Shown in pieces: positions 30,154 to 30,681 of a stretch of DNA of 30,681 nt. How positions within the stretch are numbered: the first letter of the stretch is position 1; every line of letters starts with the position of its first letter. Under the pieces are notes generated by a model. The model saw nothing but the letters and a program-made list of their open reading frames with translations. It was not told where the DNA came from and searched no databases. The translations under genes were made by a program, and so were the position numbers. The stretch comes from Candidatus Nomurabacteria bacterium RIFCSPLOWO2_12_FULL_46_14 (GTDB taxonomy: Bacteria > Patescibacteriota > Minisyncoccia > Phycocordibacterales > UBA9973), in assembly GCA_001786225.1 (NCBI GenBank), contig MFVV01000018.1, positions 1 to 30,681 of the forward strand, given 5' to 3'.

Positions 30154-30681
30154 ATGGAAACTAAAGTTTGTCAAAATTGTAAAAATGAGTTTGTAATTGA
30201 GCCAGATGATTTTGGATTTTACGAGAAGGTGGGCGTGCAAGCTCCCGGACTATGTCCTTCCTGCCGGGCACAATTGCGGCACATATTTCGCAATGAAAGG
30301 AATTTTTACAAAAGAAATTGTGACTTGTGCGGTGAAAGCATGATCACGATATGGTCGCAAAATAAGAAAACCCTGGTGTATTGCGTACCTTGCTGGTGGA
30401 GTGATAAATGGGATGCGAAGAGTTTCGCTTTAGAGTATGATTCTGGCCAAGATTTTTTTAAGCAGGCTGGAGAGTTGTATCAAAAAGTTCCCAAACCGGC
30501 CCTAGTGGGTATGCGAAATCTTGATTGCCAATACGTTAATTATGTAGCCGATTGTAAATGTTGCTATATGATTGTCGAGTCCTCAAACAATGAAGATTGT
30601 ATCCATTCATATTGGATTCAAAAAACAAAAGATTGCGTAGATGTTTCTTTTACTCATCAAGTAGAGTTGTCCTATGAATTA
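30154..30681 (+). CDS. Multi-zinc-ribbon protein of unknown function, N-terminal 176 residues (cut by right edge)
   Basis: The open frame runs to the window end without a stop. It begins METKVCQNCKNEFVIEPDDF and carries successive cysteine pairs: CQNC (6-9), CPSC, CDLCGE and CVPCWWSDKWD, then further cysteines in DCQYVNY, DCKCCY and DCIHSYW. I recall this arrangement (zinc ribbon, FYEKV, RNER.FYKR, CWWSDKWD) from proteins repeatedly seen and annotated only as hypothetical in Parcubacteria-like genomes. The many cysteines suggest two treble-clef or ribbon zinc sites plus a repetitive domain of unknown role. The gene stands behind a palindromic array that may regulate it. Function is not known. 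Confidence 0.8.
   Translation, partial: METKVCQNCKNEFVIEPDDFGFYEKVGVQAPGLCPSCRAQLRHIFRNERNFYKRNCDLCGESMITIWSQNKKTLVYCVPCWWSDKWDAKSFALEYDSGQDFFKQAGELYQKVPKPALVGMRNLDCQYVNYVADCKCCYMIVESSNNEDCIHSYWIQKTKDCVDVSFTHQVELSYEL

Overview
The window reads as a chromosomal segment of a Candidate Phyla Radiation bacterium (Patescibacteria), most likely Parcubacteria-like. This is inferred from protein style, not from a 16S gene. The signs are compact single-copy housekeeping genes, ATGA start/stop overlaps, short forms of normally longer proteins (RpoB 1060 aa, RNase R 645 aa, SMC 701 aa, prolyl-tRNA synthetase 426 aa), lineage-style fusions (NusB-NUDIX, D,D-carboxypeptidase-CapA), a cysteine-rich zinc-ribbon protein of a type I recall from these genomes, and few Shine-Dalgarno sites. 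TGA behaves as a stop codon, so this looks like code 11.

Layout. (1) 1-5235: divergent thrS (minus strand, cut by the left edge) and rpmF, then a tight plus-strand run nusB-NUDIX, rnc, smc. (2) 5236-9173: a palindrome and a 12-bp palindromic repeat array between convergent genes, then a minus-strand pair, rnr followed by a D,D-carboxypeptidase/CapA fusion. (3) 9193-10647: rpsP, khpA, trmD. (4) 10648-11110: the only long non-coding stretch. It holds hairpins, a GC-rich structured RNA candidate ending in a clear intrinsic terminator, and a near-consensus promoter for rpoB. (5) 11111-20905: rpoB, rpoC, dnaG and rpoD packed as one apparent operon, joining core RNA polymerase, primase and the principal sigma factor. 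(6) 20917-21660: an IS200-like/REP-associated tyrosine transposase bracketed by two near-identical hairpins. (7) 21723-24872: an envelope/redox group made of a DsbA-like protein, a Cys-rich DUF378-like membrane protein, a processive-type family 2 glycosyltransferase and a membrane-anchored CxxC protein whose 3' end runs antisense into tRNA-Thr(UGU). (8) 24920-26886: minus-strand rpsB, tsf and a small membrane protein. (9) 26992-30089: proS, mreB, mreC. (10) The start of a zinc-ribbon gene behind a palindromic array, cut by the right edge.

The genes cover translation (thrS, proS, rpmF, rpsP, rpsB, tsf, tRNA-Thr, trmD), RNA processing (rnc, rnr, khpA), transcription (rpoB, rpoC, rpoD, nusB), replication and chromosome upkeep (dnaG, smc) and cell shape or envelope (mreB, mreC, carboxypeptidase, glycosyltransferase, DsbA-like).

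The points most worth a second look are these. At least eight transcription units have an (extended) -10 box ending only 6-12 bases before the start codon, which predicts leaderless or nearly leaderless mRNAs. The RNA candidate before rpoB has mutually exclusive stems. The SMC-like protein has a CxxC zinc hook where a hinge should be. The NUDIX domain fused to NusB has lost the first catalytic Glu. A 12-bp palindrome family recurs at two distant intergenic sites. I see no CRISPR array, prophage or obvious defence system.
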